A DNA stretch of 51,964 bases from Acidimicrobiaceae bacterium (GTDB lineage Bacteria > Actinomycetota > Acidimicrobiia > Acidimicrobiales > RAAP-2), in NCBI GenBank assembly GCA_003155915.1, contig PMFA01000018.1, positions 1-51,964 on the forward strand. Reading direction: 5' to 3'. The notes beneath the pieces are model-generated. The model had not been told where the DNA came from, did no database searches, and saw only the letters and a list, made by a program, of their open reading frames with translations. The position numbers and the translations under genes are program-made. Shown here in pieces: positions 16,831 through 29,705 of the stretch (position 1 is the stretch's first letter; each line of letters starts with the position of its first letter).

Positions 16831-18137
16831 GTGCCATCATCATCCGTCAGGGGCTCGTCGTCGGCGAGCACTCCAGTGCCGTCGCCGACGTCCTGATCGT
16901 CGCGGGTCGGATCGCTGAGGTCGCCGCGACGATCGACGCCCCGAGCGACGCCCACGAGCTCGACGCGCGCGACTGCTGGGTGGGACCGGGCTTCGTGGAC
17001 TTGCACGCGCACCTTCGAGAGCCCGGACGCGAAGCCGCCGAAACGATCGAGAGTGGCGCACGGGCCGGCGCCCTGGGGGGCTACTGCGCGCTGGTCGCGA
17101 TGCCCAACACCGAGCCGGCTCTCGACAACGTCGCGCTCGTTTCCTACGTGCTCGAACGCGGCGCTCGTACGGCGCTCGACGTCGCGGTCGCCGGGGCGAT
17201 AACGAAGGAGCGTCGAGGTGAGTCGCTCGCGCCCATGGCCGAGATGGCCGCCCTCGGTGTTCGACTCTTCACGGACGACGGCGTCGGCGTGCAAGACCCG
17301 TCGGTGATGCGACGCGCCCTCACGTACGCCAAACCCCTCGGTGTCCGTCTCGCCCAGCACTGCGAGGACGAACGGTTGGCCGCTGGCGGAACGATGAACG
17401 AAGGGGCCCTCAGTGGCCGCCTCGGCCTCATTGGACGTCCGGCGTTGGCCGAAGAGCTGATGGTGTTGCGCGATATCGAACTTGTTCGCCTGACCCTCGC
17501 GCCGCTGCATTTCCTGCACCTCTCGACGAGTCGCTCCATCCAGATGGTGATCGGTGCTCGCGAGGAGGGTCTGCCGGTCACCTTCGAACTCGCGCCGCAC
17601 CACTTCACGCTCGACGAGAGCGCCTGCGCCAACTTCGACCCGATCTTCAAGGTCCATCCGCCGTTGCGCGCCACCAGTGACGTCGAGGCGTTACGCGACG
17701 CCCTGCGTCGTGGGGTGATCGACGCCGTCGCGACCGATCACGCGCCCCACGCGCCCGAACTGAAGGACCTCGCCTTCGACGAGGCACCGGCCGGGATGCT
17801 CGGGCTCGAGCACTGCGCCGCTCTCACCTTCGAAGCCCTCGGGCCGACGGCCGATCCGAGGACCTTCTTCCAGGTCCTCAGCCGTGGCCCGGCGCGAATC
17901 GCGCAACTGCGCAGTAGTGACGTTCGTGTGCGACACAGCGCGCACGGTGGGTCGATGGTCGCTGGCGACGACGCCAACGTCACGGTCTTCGATCCGGGAG
18001 CGCGCTGGCGCGTCGATCGCAACACTCTCGAGAGTCGTTCGATGAACACCCCGTACGACGGTCGGGCCATGTCGGGTCGCGTGCGCTCAACCATTGCCAA
18101 GGGACGCCTCGTTGTCGATGAGGGTCGCCTCACGTGA
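16827..18137 (+). CDS. pyrC: Dihydroorotase
   Basis: Metal-dependent amidohydrolase that cyclises carbamoyl aspartate. The 436-residue protein is of the long class I type. It has metal ligands in DLHAHLREPG, the active-site TDDGVGVQ loop, FELAPHHFTLDE, and the catalytic Asp in VATDHAPHAP. It overlaps pyrB (ATGA) and carA (GTGA). Confidence 0.95.
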   Translation: MSAIIIRQGLVVGEHSSAVADVLIVAGRIAEVAATIDAPSDAHELDARDCWVGPGFVDLHAHLREPGREAAETIESGARAGALGGYCALVAMPNTEPALDNVALVSYVLERGARTALDVAVAGAITKERRGESLAPMAEMAALGVRLFTDDGVGVQDPSVMRRALTYAKPLGVRLAQHCEDERLAAGGTMNEGALSGRLGLIGRPALAEELMVLRDIELVRLTLAPLHFLHLSTSRSIQMVIGAREEGLPVTFELAPHHFTLDESACANFDPIFKVHPPLRATSDVEALRDALRRGVIDAVATDHAPHAPELKDLAFDEAPAGMLGLEHCAALTFEALGPTADPRTFFQVLSRGPARIAQLRSSDVRVRHSAHGGSMVAGDDANVTVFDPGARWRVDRNTLESRSMNTPYDGRAMSGRVRSTIAKGRLVVDEGRLT

Positions 18138-19224
18138 TCCGTCAACCCTCCGTGCTCGTGCTCAACGACGGCGCCACCTTCGAGGGTTACGCCGCCGGTC
18201 ACCTGCCCGACGAGGGCTTCACGAGCGGTGAGTTCGTCTTCAACACCGCCCTCTCGGGTTACCAGGAGGTCATCACGGACCCCAGTTACGCCGGACAGAT
18301 CATCAGCTTCACGTACCCACACATCGGCAACTACGGTGTCACGCCGCTCGACGACGAGTCGTTGCGCCCGTGGTGCCAGGGCGTCGTGATGCGCGAGCTC
18401 TCGCACGTACCCTCCAACTGGCGATCGGTGGGACCGCTCGAGGGCTTCTTGCGCCAGCACCGCGTCGCGGCGATCGTGGGTGTCGACACCCGCCGGCTGA
18501 CCCGTCACCTTCGCGCGCACGGCGCTCTGCCGGGCGCCTTCGGCCACGGTGATCCCTCGGTCGTGGCCGCGGCCGCTCGAACGGCGCTCGGCACTGACAA
18601 CACCGATATGGTCGGCCGGGTTTCGACGAGCGAGATCTATACGCGCGGAGCCGGTGCGCACCACGTGGTGGCTCTGGATTACGGCATCAAGACGACGATG
18701 GTGCACCAACTCGCGAAGCGATTTCGCCTCAGCGTCGTGCCGGCCGCGACCAGCGCCGAGGAGATTCGTTCCTTGAACCCCGATGGCGTGTTCCTGTCCA
18801 ACGGCCCCGGGGACCCCGCGGCGCTCGGCGAACAGGTTCGGGTGCTCGAGCAGTTGTTGGGCACTGTCCCGATTTTCGGCATCTGTCTCGGTCATCAATT
18901 GCTCGCCCAAGCCCTCGGCGGTTGCACGTTCAAACTCCCCTTCGGACACCACGGCAGCAACCACCCGGTCTGTGACCTAGCGACTGGACGAATCGAGATC
19001 ACGGCGCAGAATCATAATTACGCGGTCGAGCCGGACTCACTGGTGCGCGGCGTCGTCAGCCACGTGAACTTGAACGACGGGGTCATCGAGGGCGTGTCGG
19101 CGCCGAGCGAACGGTGCTTTTCCGTGCAGTACCACCCCGAGGCCGGCCCGGGACCTCACGACGCGCGTTACCTCTTCGAACGATTCGACGACGCCCTACG
19201 CGACGGCGCGACGACGGGCGTGTA

Positions 19225-19225
<1 letters not shown>
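18134..19225 (+). CDS. carA: Carbamoyl-phosphate synthase small (glutaminase) subunit
   Basis: Releases ammonia from glutamine for CarB. The 363-residue protein has an N-terminal CarA domain ([30 protein letters not shown]). A class I glutaminase domain follows, with the nucleophile Cys in FGICLGHQL and the His-Glu pair in [15 protein letters not shown] 18134 overlaps the pyrC stop. Its product serves both the pyrimidine genes here and the arginine genes at the end of the window. Confidence 0.96.
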
Positions 19226-22514
<3,289 letters not shown>

Positions 22515-22518
<4 letters not shown>

Positions 22519-23423
22519 GCGATCTCTCGACCACCGTCGGCGCCGTGGCGTTGCGTTCGGCGATTCTGACGGCCGCCGGGACCTCGGGCTACGGCGACGA
22601 ACTCGCCGGCTACGGCGACCTTCGCGCGCTCGGCGCGGTCGTCGTAAAGTCACTCGCCGCCTTCGCGTGGGAGGGCAACCCCGCGCCGCGCGTGAGCCAC
22701 TCGGACGAACACATGCTCAACGCCGTCGGGCTCGAGGGCCCCGGTGTGGCGGCGTGGCGCGCGCGTGATCTGGCGGACCTGGAACGGCGAGGGTGCGACG
22801 TCGTGGCGTCGATTTGGGGTCGCACGGTCGCGGAGTTCGCTCAAGCGGCCGAAGCGATGCGTGGCGCCCACGTCGTGGCCCTGGAAGTGAACGCGAGCTG
22901 TCCCAACCTCGAGAGCCGTTCGTCGATCTTCGCGCACTCGGCGCTCGCGACCGCGGAGATCGTTCGCGCGTCGAAGAGCGCCGAACTGCCGCTGTGGATC
23001 AAGCTCAGTCCGAACACGCCGGACCTCGTGGAGATCGCCGGCGCGGCGATCGACGCCGGCGCCGACGCACTGGTGCTCGTCAACACCGTGCTCGGACTCG
23101 CCGTCGACATCGAACAGCGACGAGCGTCTCTCGGTAACGGTGGGGGCGGCGTGAGTGGACCGGGGATCTTGCCGGTCGCGCTGCGCTGCGTCTTCGAATG
23201 TCGGGCCGCCTTCCCCGACACGCCAATCGTGGGCGTCGGGGGAGTGAGCAGCGGTGAGGACGCCGTCGCGATGATCATGGCCGGCGCGAACGCGGTCGAG
23301 GTGGGCACGGCGACGTTCGCCAATCCGCGTGCCCCGTGGCTGGTCCAGCAGGGGCTGGCGCGCTGGATGCAACGACACGACGTGATTCGAGTGAGCGACA
23401 TGGTGGGAGCGGTCCATGGATGA
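22515..23423 (+). CDS. pyrD: Dihydroorotate dehydrogenase, class 1 (1B-like)
   Basis: FMN enzyme that oxidises dihydroorotate to orotate. The 302-residue protein has the class 1 catalytic Cys in [33 protein letters not shown] and the FMN-phosphate [11 protein letters not shown]. It lacks the membrane-targeting N-terminal helix of the class 2 enzyme common in actinobacteria. Class 1B enzymes normally pair with PyrK, and no pyrK is next to it. Start ATG 22515 overlaps carB; it overlaps pyrF by 8 nt. Confidence 0.9.
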
Positions 23424-24252
23424 GACCTTCGGTGCGCGACTGCGTGATCGGATTCGGGCCCTCGGCCCACTGTGCGTCGGCGTCGACCCCAGTCGAGAGT
23501 TACTAGAGTCCTGGGACCGCACGGACACGGTCGAGGGATTGGAGTTCTTCTCGCGCGCGACCCTGGAGGCCGTCGTCGGCACCGCCTGCGCCATCAAACC
23601 GCAGGTCGCCTTCTTCGAGCGTTTCGGATCCGAGGGCTACCGCGTGCTCGAGCAACTCATCGCCGACGCGCGCGACGCCGACGTGCTGGTCGTCGCCGAC
23701 GCGAAGCGCGGCGACTTCGCGGTGACGAACGCCGGCTACGCCGAGGCGTGGTTGGCCGAGCGCTCTCCGCTGTGCGTCGACGCGGTGACGGCGAGTCCGT
23801 ACCTCGGTGTCGACGCACTCGCGCCGCTCTTCAGCCTCGCTCAGGAAAACGCGCGCGGCGTGTTCGTCCTCGTGGCGACGTCGAACAAGGAAGGGCGCGT
23901 CCTCCAACGAGCGCGCACCCCCGAAGGCGAACGGGTCGAGGACCTCGTGCTTCGCAGTGTCGCGGAACTGAACAATCGCGAGGACGGACTCGGATCATTG
24001 GGCGTCGTGATAGGCGCGACGCGCGACGCCCCGGAGTTCGATCTGGCACATCTGGGAGGTCCATTTCTGGTGCCGGGCGTCGGTGCGCAGGGGGGAAGTG
24101 CGGAGGACGTTGCGCGATTGTTCGCTCGCTGTCCTAAGGACACCGTGCTTGTGAATGTTGCACGATCCGTTCTGCAGACCGGTCCGGAGCGCGCGGCACT
24201 GCGCGACTCGGCGCGTCGTTGGCGTGATGATCTCAATCAGGCGTTGGCCTGA
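23416..24252 (+). CDS. pyrF: Orotidine-5'-phosphate decarboxylase (type 2)
   Basis: Completes UMP synthesis. The 278-residue protein is of the longer mycobacterial-type PyrF family, with LCVGVDPS near the N-terminus, the catalytic VVADAKRGDF, SPYLGVDALAP and the phosphate-binding LVPGVGAQGG. It ends the pyr operon; the next gene, mihF, has its own leaderless promoter 21 nt downstream. Confidence 0.95.
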   Translation: MDETFGARLRDRIRALGPLCVGVDPSRELLESWDRTDTVEGLEFFSRATLEAVVGTACAIKPQVAFFERFGSEGYRVLEQLIADARDADVLVVADAKRGDFAVTNAGYAEAWLAERSPLCVDAVTASPYLGVDALAPLFSLAQENARGVFVLVATSNKEGRVLQRARTPEGERVEDLVLRSVAELNNREDGLGSLGVVIGATRDAPEFDLAHLGGPFLVPGVGAQGGSAEDVARLFARCPKDTVLVNVARSVLQTGPERAALRDSARRWRDDLNQALA

Positions 24253-24273
24253 ACAAAAGTCGGCCCAGGGGAC

Positions 24274-24279
24274 TAATCT
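24274..24279 (+). promoter_or_regulatory. -10 element TAATCT, leaderless mihF promoter
   Basis: TAATCT ends 6 nt before GTG 24286. Confidence 0.65.
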
Positions 24280-24285
24280 GACATC

Positions 24286-24606
24286 GTGACTCCCACTCCG
24301 CCAAACCTCTCGCAAGAACAGCGTGTAGAGGCATCGCGTTTAGCGGTCGCGAACCGTCGGCGCCGCGCCGAAGTCAAGCGTCAGGTGAAGTCCGGTGAGC
24401 TATCGCTCGAGGAACTTTTCGAACTCGCGGCCCGTGAGGAGTGCGTGGCGCAGATGCGCGCCTACGACCTCATCAGTGCGCTGCCGGCCATCGGCGAGGT
24501 GAAGGCCGAACGGATCATGAACAACGCGTCGATCGCCAAGACCCGAAGGATTCGGGGTCTCGGTCCCAAGCAGCGCGCCGAACTGTTCCGAGCCCTTGTC
24601 CGCTGA
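24286..24606 (+). CDS. mihF: Actinobacterial integration host factor (MIHF)
   Basis: A nucleoid-associated DNA-binding protein of 106 residues, unrelated to proteobacterial IHF. The N-terminal helix is strongly basic (ANRRRRAEVKRQVKSGE). The C-terminal helix-two-turn-helix DNA-binding part holds LPAIGEVKAERIM and RRIRGLGPKQRAEL, both family signatures. It is found next to gmk in actinobacteria, as here; gmk overlaps its end by 11 nt. This gene is one of the best markers that the window is actinobacterial. Confidence 0.93.
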   Translation: MTPTPPNLSQEQRVEASRLAVANRRRRAEVKRQVKSGELSLEELFELAAREECVAQMRAYDLISALPAIGEVKAERIMNNASIAKTRRIRGLGPKQRAELFRALVR

Positions 24607-25168
24607 ACCCTTCATTGCGGTTCTCATCGGTCCCGGCGGCGTTGGCAAAGGCACTCTGGCTCGACGACTGGTCGACGCGGACGAACGACTATGGCTCTCC
24701 AAGAGTTGGACGACGCGACCAGTGCGCGACACCGAGGACGGTACGGAGTACCACTTCGTTGATCGAGCGACGTTCGAGAAGGCCATTGAGGACGACGCGT
24801 TCTTGGAATGGGCCGAGTTCCACGGCAACCTCTACGGCACACCGCGTCCCGCGGCCGGTGATCGTGACGTGCTGCTCGAGATCGAGGTCCAGGGCGCCGA
24901 GCAGGTCCTCGCGCACGATCCCTCGGCCGTGGTCGTTCTCGTCGTCGCTCCTTCGATGGAACAACTCGAGGATCGACTCCGGGGTCGCGGCGACGCCGAA
25001 GAGAACGTGCAAAAGCGCCTTTCGAGCGCACCGCACGAACTGGCGAAAGGCCATGCGATTGCTACGCGCGTCGTCGTCAATGACGACGTGGACCGAGCAA
25101 CGAGCGAAATCCTCTCTATACTGGAAGAACTCCGCCCGCCTGGGCGATCCCCCTCGAAAAAGGACTGA
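24596..25168 (+). CDS. gmk: Guanylate kinase
   Basis: Phosphorylates GMP to GDP. The 190-residue protein has the P-loop GPGGVGKGTL (residues 12-21), the GMP-binding SWTTRPVRDTEDGTEYHFV and the following EWAEFHGNLYGTP. The only reasonable start is TTG 24596, inside mihF, because the P-loop lies just downstream; a TTG start may keep expression low or tie it to mihF. The last codons contain a TATACT that may serve rpoZ. Confidence 0.93.
   Translation: MSAEPFIAVLIGPGGVGKGTLARRLVDADERLWLSKSWTTRPVRDTEDGTEYHFVDRATFEKAIEDDAFLEWAEFHGNLYGTPRPAAGDRDVLLEIEVQGAEQVLAHDPSAVVVLVVAPSMEQLEDRLRGRGDAEENVQKRLSSAPHELAKGHAIATRVVVNDDVDRATSEILSILEELRPPGRSPSKKD
25117..25122 (+). promoter_or_regulatory. Candidate -10 (TATACT) for rpoZ
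   Basis: TATACT inside the end of gmk; it would give a leader of roughly 45 nt before ATG 25174, which has AAAAGGA upstream. No -35 match was found. Confidence 0.35.
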
Positions 25169-25173
25169 ATACC

Positions 25174-25527
25174 ATGGCCGAACGCCCCACCCTCGTTGAT
25201 CCGCCGATCGAGACCCTCCTCAACAAGGTGGGCGACTCGAAGTTCACGCTCGTGGCCGTCTCGGCGATCCGGGCTCGTGAGATCAACGAGTACTACAACG
25301 GACTTGGTTCGGGCCACGGCGCCTTGATCCCGCCGCAGGTGACGTCGCTGTCAAACAAGTCACTGTCACTGGCGATGGAAGAGCTCTACCAGGGCAAGCT
25401 GGAGTTCCACCGTCCGACGCCGGAAGAACTCGAAGATGAGCGCCTCCAGGCAGTCGCGTTGGAAGAGGCCCGTCAGGACGCCAACAACGACCTGGACGCC
25501 TTCACCGATGCCCTCCGCGACGCCTGA
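25174..25527 (+). CDS. rpoZ: RNA polymerase omega subunit
   Basis: A 117-residue omega subunit that binds the beta-prime C-terminus and aids assembly. The conserved core is PPIETLLNKVGDSKFTLVAVSAIRAREIN (seen as PPIETLLNKV, KFTLVAVSAIRAREI) with a long acidic C-terminal tail as in other actinobacteria. It overlaps coaBC by 20 nt, so the two are probably cotranslated. Confidence 0.94.
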   Translation: MAERPTLVDPPIETLLNKVGDSKFTLVAVSAIRAREINEYYNGLGSGHGALIPPQVTSLSNKSLSLAMEELYQGKLEFHRPTPEELEDERLQAVALEEARQDANNDLDAFTDALRDA

Positions 25528-26743
25528 GTCGTCGACCCCTCGCATAGTCCTCGGCGTGGCCGGCGGCATCGCCGCCTACAAGTCGGTCGAACTGCTTCGG
25601 TTACTTCGTGACGCGAACTACTACGTCGCCCCGATCCTCACTCCCGACGCCACCCGGTTCGTCGGTGAGCTGACCTTCAGCGCGCTCGCGAGCGAGCCGG
25701 CGCGTACAAAGCTCTTCGCTGATCCGACGACGCCGATACCGCACACCTACCTCGGGCAACACGCCGACCTGATCGTCGTGGCGCCCGCGACGGCGCACCT
25801 CATCGCGCGCTACGCCACCGGTCTCGCCGATGACCTCTTGTGCGCCACGCTGTTGGCGACCAAGGCGCCGGTGCTGCTGTGCCCGGCGATGCACTCCGAG
25901 ATGTGGGCGCAACCTTCCGTACAAGAGAATCTCGCGACGCTACGACACCGCGGCGTCATGGTGCTCGAGCCCGAGACGGGTCACCTCGCGGGCGGTGACG
26001 TCGGGATAGGTCGAATGGCCGAGCCGGCTGCGATATTCGAGTTGATCGAGCGGATCGTTCGCGGGTACCGTGGCCCGCTCAGCGGACGCCATATCCTCAT
26101 CAGCGCGGGCGGGACCCGCGAAGCGATCGACCCGGTACGCGTGATCGCCAATCGATCCTCTGGTCGACAGGGCTACGCCCTCGCCGAAGTGGCCCGTCGC
26201 TTGGGCGCCACGGTGACACTCGTGTCAACGGCTGAACGAGACCTGGCGCTCGACGTGGCCGCCTCGATTGAGGTCGTGCGCGTTGAGAGCGCGGCGCAGA
26301 TGCGCGAGGCCATGCTCGAGAGGTTCGCGGCCCAGGACTGCGCGATCATGGCGGCGGCCGTGGCCGACTTCACGGTGATACCCGCGAGCGAGAAGATCAA
26401 GAAGGACGCGGGGATTCCCACGTTGAACTTCGAAACCACGCCGGACATCGTCCTCGATCTCGTCGCGGCGCGCACCCAGGCCCAAATCGTGGTCGCGTTC
26501 GCGGCCGAAACCACGAACGTCGTGGAGAACGCCCGGGCGAAATTGCTACGCAAAGACGTCGACCTGTTGGTGGTGAACGACGTGTCGGCGCCCGGCGCGG
26601 GCTTCGAACACGAGACGAACGAGGTGATCGTGCTCGGGCGCGATGGCGTCGGCGAATCGGTGTCGTTACGATCGAAAGAGGCCGTCGCGCTGGCGATCTT
26701 GGCTAGGGTGGCCTCATTGTTATCCAAGGAGCCCCATGAGTGA
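25508..26743 (+). CDS. coaBC: Bifunctional phosphopantothenoylcysteine decarboxylase / synthetase
   Basis: Two steps of coenzyme A synthesis in one 411-residue protein. The flavin-dependent CoaC domain (about 1-185) carries [27 protein letters not shown] and PAMHSEMW. The nucleotide-dependent CoaB domain (about 190-411) carries [29 protein letters not shown] and AAAVADF. The region that holds an essential Cys in the E. coli enzyme reads [12 protein letters not shown] here, with Gly in place of Cys. ATG 25508 lies inside rpoZ, and the gene overlaps metK by 8 nt. Confidence 0.93.
   Translation: MPSATPESSTPRIVLGVAGGIAAYKSVELLRLLRDANYYVAPILTPDATRFVGELTFSALASEPARTKLFADPTTPIPHTYLGQHADLIVVAPATAHLIARYATGLADDLLCATLLATKAPVLLCPAMHSEMWAQPSVQENLATLRHRGVMVLEPETGHLAGGDVGIGRMAEPAAIFELIERIVRGYRGPLSGRHILISAGGTREAIDPVRVIANRSSGRQGYALAEVARRLGATVTLVSTAERDLALDVAASIEVVRVESAAQMREAMLERFAAQDCAIMAAAVADFTVIPASEKIKKDAGIPTLNFETTPDIVLDLVAARTQAQIVVAFAAETTNVVENARAKLLRKDVDLLVVNDVSAPGAGFEHETNEVIVLGRDGVGESVSLRSKEAVALAILARVASLLSKEPHE
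26704..26709 (+). promoter_or_regulatory. Candidate -10 (TAGGGT) for metK
   Basis: TAGGGT within the end of coaBC would give a leader of about 20 nt with AAGGAG (26726-26731) before ATG 26736. The leader is too short for a SAM riboswitch. Confidence 0.4.
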
Positions 26744-27932
26744 TCGCACGCTCTTCACTTCGGAGTCGGTGACCGAAGGACACCCCGACAAGGTCGCCGA
26801 TCAGGTCTCGGACGCCGTCCTCGACGCCATCCTCGCTCAAGACCCGTTCGCGCGCGTCGCCTGTGAAACGCTGCTCACCACGGGACTGTGCGTCGTGGCG
26901 GGAGAGATCTCCACCAGCGCGTACGTCGATATCAATCACTTGGCGCGCCAGACGATCATCGGGATCGGCTACGACGACGGGGCGATGGGATTTGACGGTC
27001 GCAGCTGCGGCATCCTGGTCTCGCTCGACAAGCAGAGTCCCGACATCGCCGAGGGCGTCGACGTGGCGTTCGAACAACGATCGGGCGCCGGCGGCGAAGA
27101 CGTGCTGAACGCCCAGGGTGCCGGTGACCAGGGAATGATGTTCGGCTACGCCTGCAGCGACAACGACGACTTCATGCCCCTACCGATCTGGCTCGCGCAT
27201 CGACTCTCGATGCGTCTCGCCCAGGTGCGTCGCTCCGGGCTCTTGCCGTATCTGCGACCCGACGGCAAAACGCAAGTCACCATTGTGTACGAAGACGGCA
27301 AACCGGTGGCGGTCGATACCGTGCTGATCTCGACCCAACACGAAGAGGGCGTCGACTCGATGACGACGATCAAGAACGACGTGATCGAACACGTCATCAC
27401 GCCGATGCTGCCCACTGATCTCGACGCCAGTTCGATGCGGGTCTTCGTGAACCCCTCCGGGAAATTCGTGCTCGGCGGACCCCACGCCGACACCGGTCTC
27501 ACCGGTCGCAAGATCATCGTCGACACCTACGGCGGGATGGCCCGTCACGGCGGGGGCGCGTTCTCGGGTAAGGATCCCTCCAAGGTCGACCGCTCGGGTG
27601 CCTACGCCGCGCGCTGGGTCGCGAAACACGTGGTCGCCTCCGGCGCCGCGGAACGTTGCGAAGTCCAAGTCGCTTACGCCATCGGCGTCGCGCGGCCCGT
27701 GTCGGTGCTCGTCGACACGTTCGGGACCGAACGCGTGGATCGCACCAAGATCGCCAAGGCCGTGGACGCCCTCTTCGATCTTCGCCCGGCGGCGATCATC
27801 CGCGACCTAGACCTGCGCCGTCCGCTCTACCAACGCACCGCGGCCTACGGCCACTTCGGCCGCAGCGACCAGGGCTTCACCTGGGAGCAGACCTCACGGG
27901 TGAACGACCTGCGCCGAGAACTGTCGCTCTAG
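26736..27932 (+). CDS. metK: S-adenosylmethionine synthetase
   Basis: Makes SAM from methionine and ATP. The 398-residue protein has the N-terminal [41 protein letters not shown] and the P-loop-like [19 protein letters not shown]. The ATG at 26736 follows AAGGAG at 4 nt; longer upstream frames run through coaBC. priA starts 2 nt after its stop. Confidence 0.97.
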   Translation: MSDRTLFTSESVTEGHPDKVADQVSDAVLDAILAQDPFARVACETLLTTGLCVVAGEISTSAYVDINHLARQTIIGIGYDDGAMGFDGRSCGILVSLDKQSPDIAEGVDVAFEQRSGAGGEDVLNAQGAGDQGMMFGYACSDNDDFMPLPIWLAHRLSMRLAQVRRSGLLPYLRPDGKTQVTIVYEDGKPVAVDTVLISTQHEEGVDSMTTIKNDVIEHVITPMLPTDLDASSMRVFVNPSGKFVLGGPHADTGLTGRKIIVDTYGGMARHGGGAFSGKDPSKVDRSGAYAARWVAKHVVASGAAERCEVQVAYAIGVARPVSVLVDTFGTERVDRTKIAKAVDALFDLRPAAIIRDLDLRRPLYQRTAAYGHFGRSDQGFTWEQTSRVNDLRRELSL

Positions 27933-27934
27933 CG

Positions 27935-29647
27935 GTGGGCGCCGCGCGCGCTGTTCGAATCGTCACCGAAGTCGCGGCGGTTGATCGTCCGTTCGACTAC
28001 CTCGTCACCGAACGTACCGATCGCGTCGCGGTTGGTGACCGTGTCCGCGTTGACTTCAACGGCCGCTCGGTTCGCGGCTGGGTCACCGGCGAAGCGACGT
28101 TCGCCACCGACCTCAAGCCCCTCACGAAATGGCTGGGCTACGGTCCGCCGGCGTCATTACTCGAGCTGTTGACGTGGGCGAGTGAGCGTTGGTACAGCCC
28201 ACTGAGTCGGTTCCTCGTGTCGAGCTCTCCCAAGCGACTCATCACCGATCTTCCCCCCGCGCCCGAGGCGAAGGCCCTGGCGACGGCCGTGTTGAGCGGC
28301 GTCTACGACGTCGAGCCCGGGGTCCTCGAAGTCGCGCCGACGACGGACCCCTTGGCGTTGATCCTCGCGGCCTACGAAACGACCCGTGAGAAGGAGGGCT
28401 CGTTACTGGTGCTCGTGCCGACCGAATCATGGGCCGGTCGACTCCGAGGTCGCTTAGAGCAGCGCGGATGCGACGTCGCGTCAGGCGACGATCAGTGGGA
28501 CCGCATGCGCGCCGGTTGGCCCGTCGTCGTCGGCGCCCGTGGCACGGCCCTCGCGCCGGTACCCAAGGTCTGTGGCGCGGTCGTCATCGATGCTGACGAC
28601 GAGGCCTACCGCAGTACCGCGGCGCCGACGTGGGACGCCGTGACGATGCTTCGTGAGCGCTGCCGTCGTGACGGGGCACCCCTGTGGTTGACGTCGAGCG
28701 TGCCGTCGCCGACACTCTTGAACGATGGCGCCTATCGCTCGTGGGGCGACGTGGCGGGGGCGTGGCCGAAGATTATCGTCGTCGACCGACGCCAGAGCGA
28801 TCCGCACGACGGGGTGCTCGCGCGCGAGTCCCTCGACGCCGCGCACCGCGCACTCCAGGGTGGCGATCCGGTCGCGGTCGTCGTCGTCTTGCAACGTCTC
28901 GGCGACGGACGGCTCTTCGCGTGCGCCAAGTGTGGCGAGCTCGCGCGCTGTGGCCAGTGCGGGCAGGCCGAAGAAGAAGTGGACGACCGACTGGTGTGTC
29001 GGGAGCGACACGAGCCGCGGGCGAACTTCTGTCGCGCGTGCGGCGCGACGAACTTGAAGCGGTTGCGAACAGGCGTGACGACATTGGCGCGCGACGTCGC
29101 GGCACAACTCGGCCAAGAGGTGAGCGAGGTCACGGCGACCAATGATCTGGTCGGGACGCTGGAGCGCGTCGTCGTGGGAACCGAGGCCGTGTGGCAACGC
29201 GTTCGTCACTGCGGCGTCGTCATCTTCGTCGACTTCGATCAGTACTTGTTGGCGCCACGCTCGTCGGCGCGTCGTGGCGCCATCACCGCCGTAGGGAAGG
29301 CCGGTCGACTGGTCGGACCGCGACGAGAGGGTGGTGGTGAAGTCGTGCTGCAAACCCGCCGTAGCGAGGACCCGGTCGTGGACGCCCTCGTGAAGGGCAA
29401 TTTCGACGAGATCATCGACGATGACGTGAAGATTGCTCGAATGCTCGAATTGGCTCCGTACGGCGCCGAAGCCGACGTGTCCGGTGAGGGCGCCGTCGCC
29501 TTCGTCGACGGTCTGCGTGGTGCCAAGATTTCGATCAGCTCTTCGACGTCGGGATTCCTCGTTCGCGCGAGCGACGTCGCGACGCTGACCTCCGCACTTC
29601 GAGCGGCGCCGCGACCACTGGCCAAGGTGCGCGTGGCGGTGCACTAG
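27935..29647 (+). CDS. priA: PriA-like primosomal protein N' without helicase motifs
   Basis: A 570-residue PriA homologue with the N-terminal DNA 3'-end-binding domain (DRPFDYLV, GDRVRVDFNGRSVRGWV). It keeps the Cys-rich zinc region at about residues 328-370 (CAKCGELARCGQCG, then CRERHEP and CRACG). The ATPase motifs are degenerate: no Walker A GxGKT is present, and DADDEAY stands where DEEH is expected. It is also shorter than the roughly 730 residues of E. coli PriA. This inactive-helicase form is known in actinobacteria, where restart probably uses it as a DNA-binding platform. GTG 27935 follows the metK stop. Confidence 0.85.
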   Translation: MGAARAVRIVTEVAAVDRPFDYLVTERTDRVAVGDRVRVDFNGRSVRGWVTGEATFATDLKPLTKWLGYGPPASLLELLTWASERWYSPLSRFLVSSSPKRLITDLPPAPEAKALATAVLSGVYDVEPGVLEVAPTTDPLALILAAYETTREKEGSLLVLVPTESWAGRLRGRLEQRGCDVASGDDQWDRMRAGWPVVVGARGTALAPVPKVCGAVVIDADDEAYRSTAAPTWDAVTMLRERCRRDGAPLWLTSSVPSPTLLNDGAYRSWGDVAGAWPKIIVVDRRQSDPHDGVLARESLDAAHRALQGGDPVAVVVVLQRLGDGRLFACAKCGELARCGQCGQAEEEVDDRLVCRERHEPRANFCRACGATNLKRLRTGVTTLARDVAAQLGQEVSEVTATNDLVGTLERVVVGTEAVWQRVRHCGVVIFVDFDQYLLAPRSSARRGAITAVGKAGRLVGPRREGGGEVVLQTRRSEDPVVDALVKGNFDEIIDDDVKIARMLELAPYGAEADVSGEGAVAFVDGLRGAKISISSSTSGFLVRASDVATLTSALRAAPRPLAKVRVAVH

Positions 29648-29693
29648 ATCTCGTCGTGAGTCCACTCGATGACTTTTGGCGAAGGGCCAGCGG

Positions 29694-29699
29694 TAACGT
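29694..29699 (+). promoter_or_regulatory. -10 element TAACGT, leaderless def promoter
   Basis: TAACGT ends 6 nt before GTG 29706. The spacer AGGGGA resembles a ribosome site but directly abuts the start codon, so it cannot work as one. Confidence 0.6.
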
Positions 29700-29705
29700 A
29701 GGGGA

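Noticed and set aside
16563-18964. Long minus-strand open frames (about 364 and 408 codons) opposite pyrB, pyrC and carA
   Set aside because: High G+C makes stop codons rare on the opposite strand. These frames have no recognisable domains, and the plus-strand genes are certain.
26643-26735. Longer metK start inside coaBC
   Set aside because: AAGGAG and ATG 26736 give the standard MetK N-terminus; the extra residues are coaBC sequence in another frame.
26710-26735. SAM riboswitch before metK
   Set aside because: The candidate leader is only about 20 nt and the preceding sequence is coding.
28481-29665. A 394-codon minus-strand frame opposite priA
   Set aside because: Low-complexity Arg/His/Asp-rich translation with no family features; a shadow of priA.
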